From the NCBI RefSeq assembly GCF_000004075.3, contig NC_026656.2:11284001-11348000 (forward strand): 64,000 bases of DNA, read 5' to 3'. The notes below the pieces were generated by a model. The model saw nothing but the letters and a program-made list of their open reading frames with translations, searched no databases and was not told the origin of the DNA. Origin of the DNA: Cucumis sativus (Eukaryota > Streptophyta > Magnoliopsida > Cucurbitales > Cucurbitaceae). Made by a program: the position numbers and the translations under genes. Below, one piece after another: positions 48,680 to 61,454 of this stretch (positions are counted from its first letter, which is position 1; the number at the start of each line of letters is the position of its first letter).

Positions 48680-50925
48680 TAGTGATGGATCCAAAAAATT
48701 TATTGACATGGGGCTTTATAGTTTAGTCAAAATAATCTATAAGTGAATGATTCTAAAAATTAATAAATTTATTAATTTTTGAACATCACAATTGTCCTCT
48801 ACGAGATTTCATATTTTGTAATCGATACATTATAACTTCATTATCTATCTTATCAAATAAATCTCTCTCAATATTACGTTACAAGACAACCATTCATCCA
48901 TTGTTCTCCCATTTGATTGCGCAAGTGAATCTTTATAATGCTCATAACAGAAAATGTCCTCTCCACGGTAGTCGTTGTAACTGCTAATATCAATGCTAAG
49001 GTAAGCAAACGATAGACTAATGGGCAGACTTTATCTTTAGTTGTTATCACCTTTTTTTTAGAAAGATCACCAATACTTGTTAACTCAACAAACATATTAT
49101 CTGAATGCACATCAATGATGTAATTTTGAAGCTGATCGTCATGAATAACAAGCTCCATAGTTGAAAAATCTTTAGGATAAAAATGTGGAAGGAAAATGAG
49201 TTTTTGTCTGTCAAAAGTAGTAAATGAGTTGCTCAGATTGAGACATGCCACACAAAGAAGTAACTCTGTACTTTTTTCAGTGAAACGATCATTTAACTCT
49301 TGAAGTTGCATGTCAATAACTGCATAAAAAATCTCAACACAATAATGATGTATATTTGTGGTTTCTTGAGATTTTCGTCTTTGCTTCCCTCGAACCAAAA
49401 ATGTATCATCCATTTTAAGCATTAGAATACCATGTTTATTACAAAAACTTGAAACTTCATCCAACAATGATTGTCATCCTGATTCTCTCATTGACTATAA
49501 TCTTACTTTACAAATCTTAACCAAATTCATTGCATTCACAATATTTTGATCTTTTCTCAAGATGAATTTCATAAGATGCACATGGAAAACGAAGTCAAAT
49601 GATTGGATTGAAGTCATTAGAACCTTTGCTTCATATTTTTGTTCAGAATTTGATCCATTCATCTATGATTGTCTCCTCACAAATTGGTGAGAACATTGAA
49701 ATACATCTCACCAAAGTGTTGTATTGTGATCCCCACCGTGTATCTCCTGGTTGTTTAATAATTGTTTCCTAATTTAATCATCTTCCAGTTGACAATTTGC
49801 CATTATTCAAAGTTTCAAAAGTGTTGGCACTGTGTTTTTCTCTTAACATGTCTCGATGTTTTGTTGATGCACCAATAATATTCACCACACTTACAACTAA
49901 AAGAAAAAGACCAACAATCTCTACATGATTTTTTGCAATAGCTACCAAAGCTAATTGAAGCTGGTGAGAGAAACAATGAACCAAATTGGATTAAACCTTC
50001 TTGACTATGACCCAAATTTCTTCAACGAAAAATTATGATTTCGAGGTTGGCAGGGTTCTTTTTTGTAGATATTTTCTACGAACTTTGTCTCAAATATTAC
50101 AATTGTTATCAGGAATTCTAATTCTTAGACCGAGATCTACCAGTAAATCTTCTAATTTTACTTCAGTGATGTACCTCTCGTAACTATTATTACTTTTATT
50201 CAAAGAAGATGATGACCCCGTCGATTTTCTTTGAAAATATTTTTTCATTTAGATCAAATTAAATATACAATAACATAACATAACATAACATTGTAACGAG
50301 AATAAATCAGGAAGATATTGACAAATAACAACAATATCACAACTTAAACAACCTAATACGTTTAGATAAGATCCATAAATTATTTCAAGAATCAATAAAA
50401 TAGGTATAAAACAATTCAACTAATACAAAAAAAATAAGCTAAGAATAATTTGAAACATGAAAACCAAATACATGAAATAAAATTACAAACTTGAAAAGAG
50501 AAGAAAATAAATTACAAAACTTACCTTATAAATTAGGAGATAAAGTTGAAGAAGAAGTTGAATATGAAATTTTAAAAAGTAAAACAAAAAATAGTAATGA
50601 TTTTACATATTAAAACGAATGCATATAAATAAAATAACAAAATTAAAAAGAAAAAGAAAATAAAAAATAAATAAAAGTTTACCTCACCAGCTTGGAGAAG
50701 ATGTCGAAGAAGCCAACAAAAAAAAGTTAAAATTTCCAAAAAATTTAGTGAAGTTGAATAACATCAGTAGAGTTCGAAATTGAGTTAGTAGGAGGCTGAC
50801 ATTCTTTAACCACTTAGCTACTTAAACGCATTGAAAAATTAATGCGTTATATATATATTATATAAAGACGATAAAGTTGAGAGAAGCTCGAGCCTATACC
50901 AAATTTGTCGGTATATAGACATGTA
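48680..50925 (-). mobile_element. hAT transposon (ZMYM1/DUF4371-type transposase), defective
   Basis: The transposase reads on the minus strand from ATG at 50248 (MKKYFQRKSTGSSSS), through LEDLLVDLGLRIRIPD and the DUF4371-type segment LVHCFSHQLQLALVAIAK and VVNIIGASTKHRDMLREK (49815-49990). An open 197-codon stretch at 48874-49467 follows, ending with the hAT dimerisation region (TTTTVERTFSVMSIIKI). The part normally between the N-terminal basic region and VHCFSHQLQ is missing, including the TTF-type zinc finger and much of DUF4371. Several stops and frameshifts are present. The left terminus is TAGTGATGGATCC (48680); the right end near 50925 is degenerate. It cannot encode an active transposase as it stands. 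Confidence 0.8.
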
Positions 50926-50989
50926 AGTGGGGTACCTTATACAATTTACACTCAAATCTCAACTACTAATTCATCCACTTGATAGAAAA

Positions 50990-50991
<2 letters not shown>

Positions 50992-51023
<32 letters not shown>
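50992..51023. repeat. (AT)n microsatellite
   Basis: There are about 16 uninterrupted AT dinucleotides. Confidence 0.95.
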
Positions 51024-51028
<5 letters not shown>

Positions 51029-51029
51029 C

Positions 51030-54000
51030 TTAATCATTAGTTTTTTGAAAAATACCCTTCATGTCATTTATTTTTCCCTTAATTTGAAAAACAGAACTTT
51101 TGAAAATAGCCCTCAGCATATATTAATCCAATAAGAAAGACAAAAGAGGTTTTTTCATAGAAAATGACAATTGATTCCTTTCCCTTCCAATGAAAAATTG
51201 AAAATGACATTTTTTTGTAAAAAAAAAATCAATAAAAGTATTCAAATTTCCAAATTCTATTACTTAAAAATAACTACTTATGAAAAAACAAATTGGAATC
51301 TACAGAGAGATTGAGGAATGTTTATTTTGGATCAATCCGATAATTAATATAATATAAAATTTTTAGAAATTATTTATTCTCTAACATGCAACCAAAAGAG
51401 TTGAAAAATCACTTTACACTATGTTTGTTGAAATCGTTTCAATCTAAACTTTAAACTTTGTAAGTGTATTAATTTATATTCTATATTATGTTCTATTTCA
51501 AAAAACGTGATGAGCATTATGACTTTATCTATTAATCACTTAAAAGACGGTTTATTTCATGGACATCTTAGATTTTTATGTAGTGTGTATCTGGGTTACC
51601 GTGTTTGTTTTGTAGCATTGTAAAATGCTTTGACATCTGAAGATTCTTGAGCATCCTAAATGTCCGAACAAATGTAACGGCATGAATTTAAGAAGAAGAC
51701 ATGAATGAACCAATACCACATCTGAATGAGAAGGATCATGAGAACATCAAAATGAGGATATGAAAGAAACGTCAAAAAAGATTTAAAAGAATTAAAAGTT
51801 ACTCTATATACCAACAAGATGCACCTTCATTTTTTGTAGCTCGATCATAGGAACTTCAAAATTAAACGTGATTAGCTTGAAGCAATTATATATTAGAGAT
51901 TTCTAAATTAACATTTTTCCGTTTTTAATTTTTCTTTCACATATATTTTGATATTCCTTTGCATTATATAATTAAAATAAGTGGCAAGTATACAAACATA
52001 CACGTAATTTTTTTTATACATCATAATTCTTATTATTTTTAACAAGATATTCAAATTAAATTTGGAATCATATTTATTTTATAGTAAATCTTAAATTATG
52101 ATATATTAGTTTTGGCGAGAAAAACAACATATAAAAATGATATAAGTCGTATTAATTTAAAAATAAATACAAATTGATAAGTTAAAACTATATCAAATAA
52201 ACTATAAATTAATAAATAGTGACATTCTATTTTTCAAACTATGAAGAAGAATATAAATTAAATTACCTACAAACATATATGATTTAAATTTATACAATTA
52301 AACTTTCAAAAGGTGTATGATTTAAATTTATACAATTAAACTTTCAAAAGGATAATTACAGTAGAGAATAGTTTTAGGGTTAACAATTAAATGTATTTAA
52401 AATAATTAAATAATTAAATGTACAGTAACAATTGAAAAAAATTGCAAAAATAGGAAAATGTATGTACTTGTAATAAAGATGGTAAAGTCTATAAACAATT
52501 TTTTTTTTTTTTATATTAGGTTATATTTGTTAATACTTTGGAATTAAATACTATATTTTCTACCCCTAATTTAAAAGCTTAAAAGGCTCCATGTTTGTAA
52601 AACAATTATGATAAAATAACTATTTAATTTATATTCCAATGTTTTAATTATGGTTGCATCAATTAAAAACCTAAACAAATAATCACAGCAATTTGAGAGT
52701 GTAATCCTAATAAAATGTCTAAGTTGATTCTCTTCTACAATTTAGGAGTTTAATTAATACAAATTAATTGGTAAACAAGTTTTTTCTTTTATAAAAAATG
52801 AAATGTTAAGGAAAATATAAACACACAATTAATGTAATATAAAAGTTCAAAATTGATGTAAATACTATTTCATGGCCACAAGTTTGAAGGTATAAACCGT
52901 TATATTCCCTACAATTTTTTTATAATTGAATTTGTACTTTTTCTTTTCTTTTCCTTTTTTTGGTACTCAAACTTGTAATGTTATGTATTGTCATTATTTG
53001 AAGAATAATTGGTCCTCTAAAGTCATTTAAACATATTATTTATCGATCATTTCAATATGAATTATAAGTTAATAATGAGTTAAAATATAATGATCATTCA
53101 TCACAAGAAAGGTGATAGATAATTTATTTTAAAAGTACAATGCTCCAATTCCTTCAAATTAATTATAATAAAAATAAAAATAAAAATAAAAATAAAAATG
53201 AAAGTATAAAGCTCCAAAATTGGGCATCTATACTTTGGAGTCCTAAAAGATACTCAAAATGCACATTTATTATATGCCTACAAATGGCATTGCTAAAAAT
53301 TCTAGATAACTCTTCAAAATGTCATTCCACCATGAATTAATTATTTAAAATCATTTAATATTTCAATAAATAAAGTTCGTAAAATTTGTAGCATTTATAG
53401 ATTCAGTTAATGCATTAAAGTTATACCTAACTTAGTTGTAACTAATGGATAAAAAAATAAATTTCATAAAATTTGTAGTATATATAAATTCAGTTGATGC
53501 ATTAAAAGATTAAGAAAATTGTAAAATATAGAATGATAAAATATTTTAAAAAATCAAATATAATAAATTGTCAAAAATAGTTGGTGAACTTTTCTATTTT
53601 TGAAAACACTTATTGAGTTAATTATAAATAACTGAATAATCAAACATAATTATTTAAAAATCCATAAAATAAATTAGTTAAATATTTTAGTGAATTTTTG
53701 TAGTAATTGTTAATTCTAATAATAATATATTATGAATTTACTAATATATATGAATTTCTTAACACGCATATAAAGTGTGTATATATATATATTCAAACAT
53801 CGGCCAATTATTATTAATTACCATAAAAATATTTTAAAAAATTTATAGTAATTTGACATATTGTTACCTAACTCAATAGTAATAAAAAGAGAAGAAAAGA
53901 AATGAGAGAAATTGCCATCTAAAAAATTCTAACTTTTTTAAAAGAATAGATATAAAGGTAACAAAAAATGAAAAGATTTAAACTACAAAATTTGTAATCC

Positions 54001-54240
54001 CTCAAATGCTCAGTTTGAGAGATATAAAAGAATTAAAATATGGAAATGACTTATTCCCAAGTTCCATCTTTGAAACTTTCATGTTAAATAAGTGCATTAA
54101 TTGATATCCCATCTTCATTTCCATATATATTACCATAATTTGAGATTTCTACCGAGGGCCATCTGTATTACCATAGTTAGACCTTTTCTAAAGAGTCCCT
54201 CTATCTTTAAATACAACCCAAAGTTTTGTTGTTAGTCTGA
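51030..54240. other. Gene-free AT-rich interval upstream of D27
   Basis: It holds a 38-bp tandem duplication (TATGATTTAAATTTATACAA..., starting at about 52278 and 52316) and an (AAAAAT)n run at about 53166-53198. No coding sequence is supported. The last 60 bp before D27 are CT-rich (TTCCTCTCTCTCTTCTCTCTC), typical of a plant core promoter or leader, with a weak TATA-like TTTAAATAC near 54207. Confidence 0.5.
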
Positions 54241-54284
54241 AGAGTTCTCCTTCCTCTCTCTCTTCTCTCTCTCAAAACAAAGAA

Positions 54285-57200
54285 ATGGATTTAAGAGTTA
54301 TTCAAGATACGAGAGTCATTTTGCCAACAATGATGAACAACAACAAAATGAAGTTGAGAAGAAAAAGCATTCTTTGTTTTGGAGTGCTCACAAGACCAGC
54401 AGAGGGTGAATTAATAGAAGAAACAAGAAAAACCAATACTGTTTATACAGATAATTGGTTTGATAAAATTGCCATAGACCATTTGTCTCAGGCAGTACAA
54501 GCAACATCAGGTTTGTTTTCTTTCTTTCTTTTTTTCTTGGAAAGATTTGGAAAAGATGGGGAAAAAGAAGATTGATATTAGAATTATGATATGCAGGTTG
54601 GAGAAGCAAAAAGAGTGGATATGAAAGCTTGGTGGAAGTGACAACAATGGCATCAAGAAATTTCAACCACATCAAACAAAAAGAAGTTGTCATTCAAGCC
54701 CTTGGAATGGCATTTCCAAAGCCAATCCTCTCTTTGGTAAACTTCATTCGTTGTCATTTAATACTCCCAGTATGTTTCATTCATTACCATTTAATAACGT
54801 TCACTATTCTTTTAGATTTCTAGCCTTCCTCTCTTTCATGATCTATGTATTATATTATGCATACCATACCATGCATACATGTAAAATATCTATCACCAAA
54901 CACACCATTAAATATGCGAATTGTGGTTATCTAAATTAACACGAGTATGTGTCGATAACCAAGAGAATTGTAATTCGAATTCTCATCTCCATTGCACTAA
55001 AACAAAAACAAAAACATATCAAAAAAGATTATATGAAAAGTCCTTGCAGTAACTTTTACTTTAATCAATGGTGCAAATAATATTATTATCTCAAGAGTCG
55101 TTCTCATTTAAAAATCACATCAATGAATCACATTTATATATGTTTAGTGTAGTGATTGCAGGAACAGAGATCAAAACACTAACTTATGTTCATGTTAATT
55201 AAGGGAGCTAAACTCACTCAATTACCTTAAATTACTTATTTACCTATTGTATTTGTCAATTGTTAAATAATTGATTTAAGGTGAGTAATGCATGATCATT
55301 TCATCCTTGATGAATTTTGTTTGAACCAAAATGTTGTCTCCGTTTGTTTGGTCTCTCTTCTCCCATCAACACTTGGGAGAATATAGCTAGGATCATTGCC
55401 TAGGTTAGAACCTACTGAAAAACTATACCCTTCTCTAATTTTTCTTTCAAGTAATCATTGGGTTTAATAATTATTTGATTGTCATGTCATTATATGGAAA
55501 CAGTATCATCAAATGGTCACATTTTTTATGTTAGTTTATTATAAATAAGTATTAAAATTTTGCTTTTACTATTATTAATTCATCTCCATATTTTCATTTT
55601 ACTATTATACCCTCAATCCTCCCAACTATATTGCCCTTGACACATAGTGGTGAACAAAGTGCAGATAAAAGCATTGCTACCACAATCCAAATTAGCAAGG
55701 GAATATTTTGCTGCATTCACCACTGTCTTCTTTGCTTGGTTAGTTGGACCCTGCGAGGTAAGATGTTGTAAATTTACCTAAAGGCCTCTTTATTTCCTCA
55801 GTGTATGTTCATAGAAATCCAAGGCCCTAATTGGGCATTCACTTGCATGCATACACAAATACACACAAGAGAGGCTAATCTCAGCATAACCTAAATATTA
55901 AGGTATATATGGCTAATTAAGAGGTTAAAAGTTTGAATTCCTCGTGATTGAATAAGGGAGAGACATATTTATAATTAACATTTTCTTTCTTTTGGGTTGA
56001 AAAGTTAGAGGCTGACTTGTGCATAACTCAACTGTTAGGACAAGTATCATCAATCAAGAGATCAAAAGTTTAAATCTTATTGTTACGACAAGTATCAACG
56101 ATCAAGATATTAAAAGCTTAAATTCTCTACCCATGTGTTAGAATTCAGCTTGTCCTATGTGAATTCAGTTGGTCCTCTATCTTTTGTATTGGAAAACTAA
56201 GTAAGTGCTCAAGGCCACTATTTAAGACCGATGTCAAAGAATTTGCTGAGAATAGATAGTATTTAAATGGAGGATATTGAACAACCAAGATCAGAATTAA
56301 ACTAAGTAAGTGCTCAAGGCCACTATTTAAGACCGATGTCAAAGAATTTGCTGAGAATAGATAGTATTTAAATGGAGGATATTGAACAACCAAGATCAGA
56401 ATTAGAAGAGATTCACAAGGTTGAAAAGACTGACATATGAGGAGGCATACTGGTGGACATCAAGAACTTCACCTTTAGCACTATATTGAATATAATAATA
56501 CGATTTTCAATGGCCAAGTTGATAAACCTGCAGTGTTTGAGGCACTAGTCCCTTCTAGACTTGTCCTGTCCCTACAAATCAAAGAACGGTTTTTGTGACG
56601 TAAGATATATGAACCAATTCTTTGAGAAAACTATATTCTCTTCATGGTTAATCACTTTGACCCTTTCCCTTTCTAGACATTCCTTAAAATTTAAATTAAA
56701 CACAGCTGATATGCCTAGATTGTTATGGAGGGAGGGATTGAAATAGCACACACATGGAAGGAACAAGTTTTTTTTTTTTCCAATTGACTAATTCGTAAGA
56801 CTGACAATGGTAACAAATGATTCTTACAGGTGAAGGAATCAGAATTCAAAGGGAAAAGAGAAAAGAACGTGGTTCAAATCCATAAGTGCAGGTAATTCCT
56901 TCTCGCATCAGAGTTATAATTAAGGCAATGCTATCTAAACGTTCATGGGTCCCATTCTCACCTACCTGAGATACTTTCCACACCCAAAGAACCATTTGTC
57001 TATAATTACTATACGCTTCTTCTAAACCCTTAGTACTTAATCACATTAAGTGATATCCATCATTCACATCATTGAAAATTTGAAATTGTCCTCGTCAAAA
57101 TTAACATTCAGCAAATCTATTTTGCCCCTAAACATATCCCATTTATTTGCAGGTTCCTAGAGCAAACTAATTGTGCTGGAATGTGCATTAATCTATGCAA

Positions 57201-58592
57201 GTTTCCATGTCAGGATTTCATCAAGGATTCCTTGGGAATGCCAGTCACCATGGTCCCCAGTAAGTCTCCTCACTAACCTACCGATTCACCAACCAATTGC
57301 AGCAACCATATATTGTTTTCCCAAAAGAAAAACAAATTTCAACTTTTCAAAACAATAAGGATAATAATAAATTTAAAAGAAGATCAAACTCACACACACT
57401 GCCGCACAAGGCAATTCTAGACACTAATTCAGGCTTCCAAACGTAAATGGAGACCATAATTCTTATTTCTCACAACTCTGTAATATTCGGTTGTCAGAAA
57501 AAATTATAGAAAACTAAATCACAGCTAGCCACCTGGCTTGAGCTCATTCCTTCAATGCATTTTATATTAATTAGATTGGCTCTTCATTGACCACTAAGCC
57601 AACCTATGGTGGTTACCTCAAGGCAATTATAATATAAAAACTTCATATTCACATATAGAGGAATATTAGAAGTAAATTATTTCAGCTGAATCTATATAGT
57701 CTAGATGTGCGGACACTAAATAAAGTAAATCAGCTATAGTATAATGACCAATGACTGGTAGATCCATGAGCAAAAGTGAAATTACTATTAAAGCAACATT
57801 ACCAGCACCAAATGGTGGAACGGATCATGTTTGTCAATGTGAATGGAGGGTCCCATGTACGAACCATTTTGGGTACAAAAGAACTGCAGGTAGGCCCCAA
57901 CCAAGCTAAGTGGGATTCCAAACCTGCAGCTTAATTTTGCGATATGGTTACAATCCAAGAATTAAAAGCTGAATTTCCATCGTTAATCAATCATCAAGCT
58001 GAATTTCACACTAAGCCAATCATCGATCTTGTCCATGATATACATTAATCATCACAAGTGTAAAAAATGCAACCAAGAAGAGGCATTAGTATTAGGATGT
58101 TGATTGTGCACCATGATGTAACGACTAGCTGGGAACCATTAGTATTCATGTCTAGGACCAAGAAATGAATCAATATGAAAGGGGAACTTGGGAGCAAAAA
58201 AGAGGGGAGCAGGGGGGAAGAAGCTTTAACGTGATTCCAATAACTGTCTTTTTCTTTGCAGATTTTGATGACATGAGCTGTGAGATGATCTTTGGAAAGG
58301 AACCACCAGCTTCAATCGATGATCCAGCGCTTAAGCAACCATGTTACAAACTATGTATTTACCTAAACACAAGTCTTCTTCCTTTTCTTATTATTACCTT
58401 CTACTTATTTACCTGTAAGTGGAGAAGTCAAATATATTTAAATAACTTAATGGGCTAGGGAGCAGGAATACAGCAGCCCTAAACGATACTTTTAGGGGAA
58501 TGGTAATGTGAGTTAAAAATGATTCTAATCTTCTTTGTTTACCTTTTGCAGGCAAAACGAAAGAGAAACATACAACAAACTGCTTTATTTAA
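54285..58592 (+). CDS. D27: Beta-carotene isomerase D27 family protein, seven exons
   Basis: Exons are 54285-54510, 54597-54736, 55665-55757, 56830-56891, 57153-57259, 58262-58354 and 58552-58592, all with GT/AG introns and an open joined frame of 253 aa. Residues 54-59 read [11 protein letters not shown]-like sequence, then [51 protein letters not shown] (133-153), [42 protein letters not shown] and [16 protein letters not shown]. The tail [14 protein letters not shown] is Cys-rich (about ten conserved-type Cys in the C-terminal half). D27 is a plastid iron-containing enzyme that converts all-trans- to 9-cis-beta-carotene, the first committed step of strigolactone synthesis. Length is normal (about 250-280 aa). 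The first 45 residues are basic and would have to serve as the transit peptide, though they are not strongly Ser/Thr-rich. A D27-like paralogue is the main alternative. Confidence 0.93.
56020..56135 (+). repeat. tRNA-like dispersed repeat (possible SINE debris) in D27 intron 3
   Basis: The phrase CATAACTCAACTGTTAGGAC...ATCAAGAGATCAAAAGTTTAAATC, partly repeated in itself, recurs in variants at about 30000-30060 and 55885-55950, and inverted at about 32165-32245 and 63765-63850. The A-box-like and B-box-like (GTTCGAATTC) parts suggest a tRNA-derived SINE, but no full element was delimited. Confidence 0.35.
56195..56404 (+). repeat. Exact 105-bp tandem duplication in D27 intron 3
   Basis: Copies 56195-56299 and 56300-56404 appear identical by eye, so the duplication is recent. 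The minus-strand frame at 56145-56393 with a repeated peptide is a by-product. Confidence 0.95.
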
Positions 58593-59014
58593 AGCAAAGG
58601 GATGCTGAAAGATTTTTTTTGGATAATATCCATTTGAGCTCCCAATTGTTTTTTATTTCCAATATTTTCTGTATTACAGGAGAAACTCTCTTCATCTTCA
58701 TCTTCCAAGATGAGCAGATAGTTTTACTGTTTAGGCATCAAAGAAAAAATAACTTTGCAGGAATCTGGTTTAGTCATTATATTGTTTCAAAGACAAAATC
58801 TACAAATTCTGTCAGATAACATGAATACAAATAAAAGCATTTATATAGGAAAAGGGTCAGATGCAGGAACTACAATCGATGATCCTCACGTGAAATGCTA
58901 TAATGGATAGTGTATTTTATAGTGTTTTATTAGAAAGAAAACCATCAAGATGGAACCACCATGCTAATCAGTATATTTATAGACTGGTGACCTATATACG
59001 TGTGTTATAGAAAT

Positions 59015-61450
59015 AACTTTCATTAAGAAAAAATGAAATAATACAAGGTCATAAAAAAATCATTCGTCCAATCGATGATCCAACTTAGTAAAATGTTACC
59101 GTAGAATAGTTACAATCAATCACCCCGAATAAAAGAAGGGGGTCCAAATTGGTAAAACGTTACTAGTGGAATAATTACAAAAGATCTTTGAAATTGAAGC
59201 CCAAAGAAAAACGTAAAATCTAATCAAAGACCAAACCTCAATATGGTCCCTTTCCCTACCACAGAACACAACACACCCCTGCAAGCAATAAAAAAACCCC
59301 TTTTCTCTTTGAAGGGAGATGGAGGAACTCCTCAATCATCGTACAAATGCTCTGATGGCCAGCATAGCTAACAGCAAACTCTCGTTAAAAAATCTCCACA
59401 CACCTCATGCATACTGGCAATCTAAAAAAGAAGAGATAAGACGCTTCCTCCACCTTCCGACAAAGCATGCAACAAAAAGGTCCAACAAGCGAAGTTCTCC
59501 TCCTAACAAGCACAAACAAAACTTGCCAAATAAAAAATCTGACTTTCCTAGGAACCTTGATCCTATAAACCACATCAAAACAAACTCCCTAGGAAGGGAG
59601 GGATCCAACAACATATTGAAAAAGGATTTACACGTTATCTCTGACTCGAATTGGGACTCTAAACACGAACATCCCTCCTTTCCTCCCTAAAATTGCTTCC
59701 CTCAACCAAAGAAAGGACATGACCCAACCAAAAGATCCAATATCATAGAGTTCTTGGAAGAGGGTAAATGATAAAGACGTGAAAATAAAGAACAAATGGA
59801 AGACAACACTACCAATTGATCCTCCAAACAATAAGTATCCTTACCATCCCCACAAAGCAACGAGTAAATCAGAAAAAGGTCGAAAGCTTGAAAGAGATAT
59901 CCTTCCAAGGAATAGGATTATGATGTGTGCCTTTAACCCCTTTCGTCATCCATTCAAAAGGATAGTTGCCACCTTACTAGTTACTCACAATAATCCTATG
60001 CCATAAAGAATTGGACTCAAGGGAAAAGCACTGAAGTCACTTGGGCAACAAAGCTCTGTTTTAGATTCTTAGATTACCGATCTCTGAACCCCCATCACTT
60101 ATAGGGTGCCCCACCGCTTCCCAATTGACCAAGTGAGATCCATGACCTTCCTTCACCCCTTCCAATAGAAAATTTCTCATTTATTGACAATTTCTCATAT
60201 ACTTTTCAACGCTCTTACACATTGAGTTGAGGGTCCTGAAAAGAGATAAATTATACACATGGATTCCACTCAGCACCGATCTAATCAGGGTTAATCTGCG
60301 AGCTTTTGAGAAGAACTCTTTCTTCCACGCCACCAATCTCTTACGAATTTTCTCAAAAATTCAAAGCTCTAGGCTTCGACCCGAAGGAAGCCCAAGATAT
60401 GATGAAGGTAAAGAGTCAATCTCATAATCAAACACCTTTGTCCACCTCTGCAACTTAACTTGATCAGTGTTAATTCCAAAAATAGTACATTTGCTCCTAT
60501 TGATTTTTAGCCCAGACATATCTTCAAACAAAGCCACCATATGGTTAAGGATGATGAAGAACTCCTCTTTTCCAGAACAAAATAACATTGTTTCATTCAC
60601 GAATTGACAATGCGATAATGAGACTTCATTCCTTCGAATCCAAAAAGGATCAATAATGTTTCCTTCCACCACCTTATAAATGATTTGACTTAAGACATCC
60701 ACCACAAGTAAGAACAAGAAAGAAGACAAAGGATCCCCTGGTCTTAAACCTTTGGTAGCTTGAATCAACCATTTAAGGGTTCCATTGATGAGGATAGAAT
60801 ATTTCACATTCCTCACACACCCCCACATCCACATCCTCCATTTATAATCAAAACCTTTTTTTATCAACACCCAATCCACATGGTTATATACTTTTTCAAA
60901 ATCGAGCTTTAGAATCACACCTTCCTTTTTCCTCAATCTATACACCTCAATGGTTTCATTAAATATAAGAGCTTGATCCAGGATTTGCCTCTCCATCACA
61001 GAGGCACCCTGGGCCTAGAGAATGGTAGACGACATCACTTTCCTTAACTGATTAGCAAGAACCTTAGCCAAAATCTTTTAGACACAAGTAATGAATCTAA
61101 TGGACTGAAATTCCTTAACCCTGTTAGCATTATCCTTTTTAGGAATCAAGTAAATGAAGGTTTTCACCAATGAACTATTCAACATTCCTCTTTTCCTCTT
61201 TCAACAGATTCCTTAAGCACACCCTCCAAATCTCTTTTGATAAGATTTCAATTGTCCCGACTCCTGAAAGAAAGCCATAGAGAAGCCATCAGCGCTTGGA
61301 GATTTCTTCCTATCGCAGTTGAAAACAGCTTTTTCAATCTCATCCAAGGTAAACAGAACCACTAAATTCCTCATCCTCCCTACCCGAGATAGGGTTCCAA
61401 TCTATACCCTCCACAAACTGCTTGACCCTGACTTTCGGGCTATAAAGATA
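59015..61450 (-). mobile_element. Degenerate LINE (non-LTR retrotransposon)
   Basis: On the minus strand, the region 61430-61250 gives EEIEKAVFDCD-like phrases (here TLDEIEKAVFNCDRRKSP, ADGFSMAFFQES) in shifting frames. A 212-codon open stretch at 60361-60999 carries the RT core: ILKLDFEKVYNHVDW, ATKGLRPGDPLSSFLF and LKINRSKC. The catalytic FADD motif is replaced by FVNE (60592-60603). Downstream are degraded LRNKALL-like phrases (60000-60200) and the zf-RVT region (KVPRKVRFFIWQVLF, 59385-59573). A 3'-tail-like sequence (TTTCATTTTTTCTTAATGAAAG) ends near 59015. It lies convergent to D27, about 420 bp past its stop codon, and is inactive. Confidence 0.85.
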
Positions 61451-61454
61451 GGTA

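Noticed and set aside
54388-54693. 101-codon antisense frame over D27 exons 1-2
   Set aside because: It is a shadow of the D27 coding sequence.
56145-56393. Repeated-peptide protein on the minus strand
   Set aside because: It is a product of the exact 105-bp tandem duplication within a D27 intron.
59319-59690. 123-codon plus-strand frame
   Set aside because: It is the antisense of the LINE zinc-binding region; the minus strand carries the recognisable domain.
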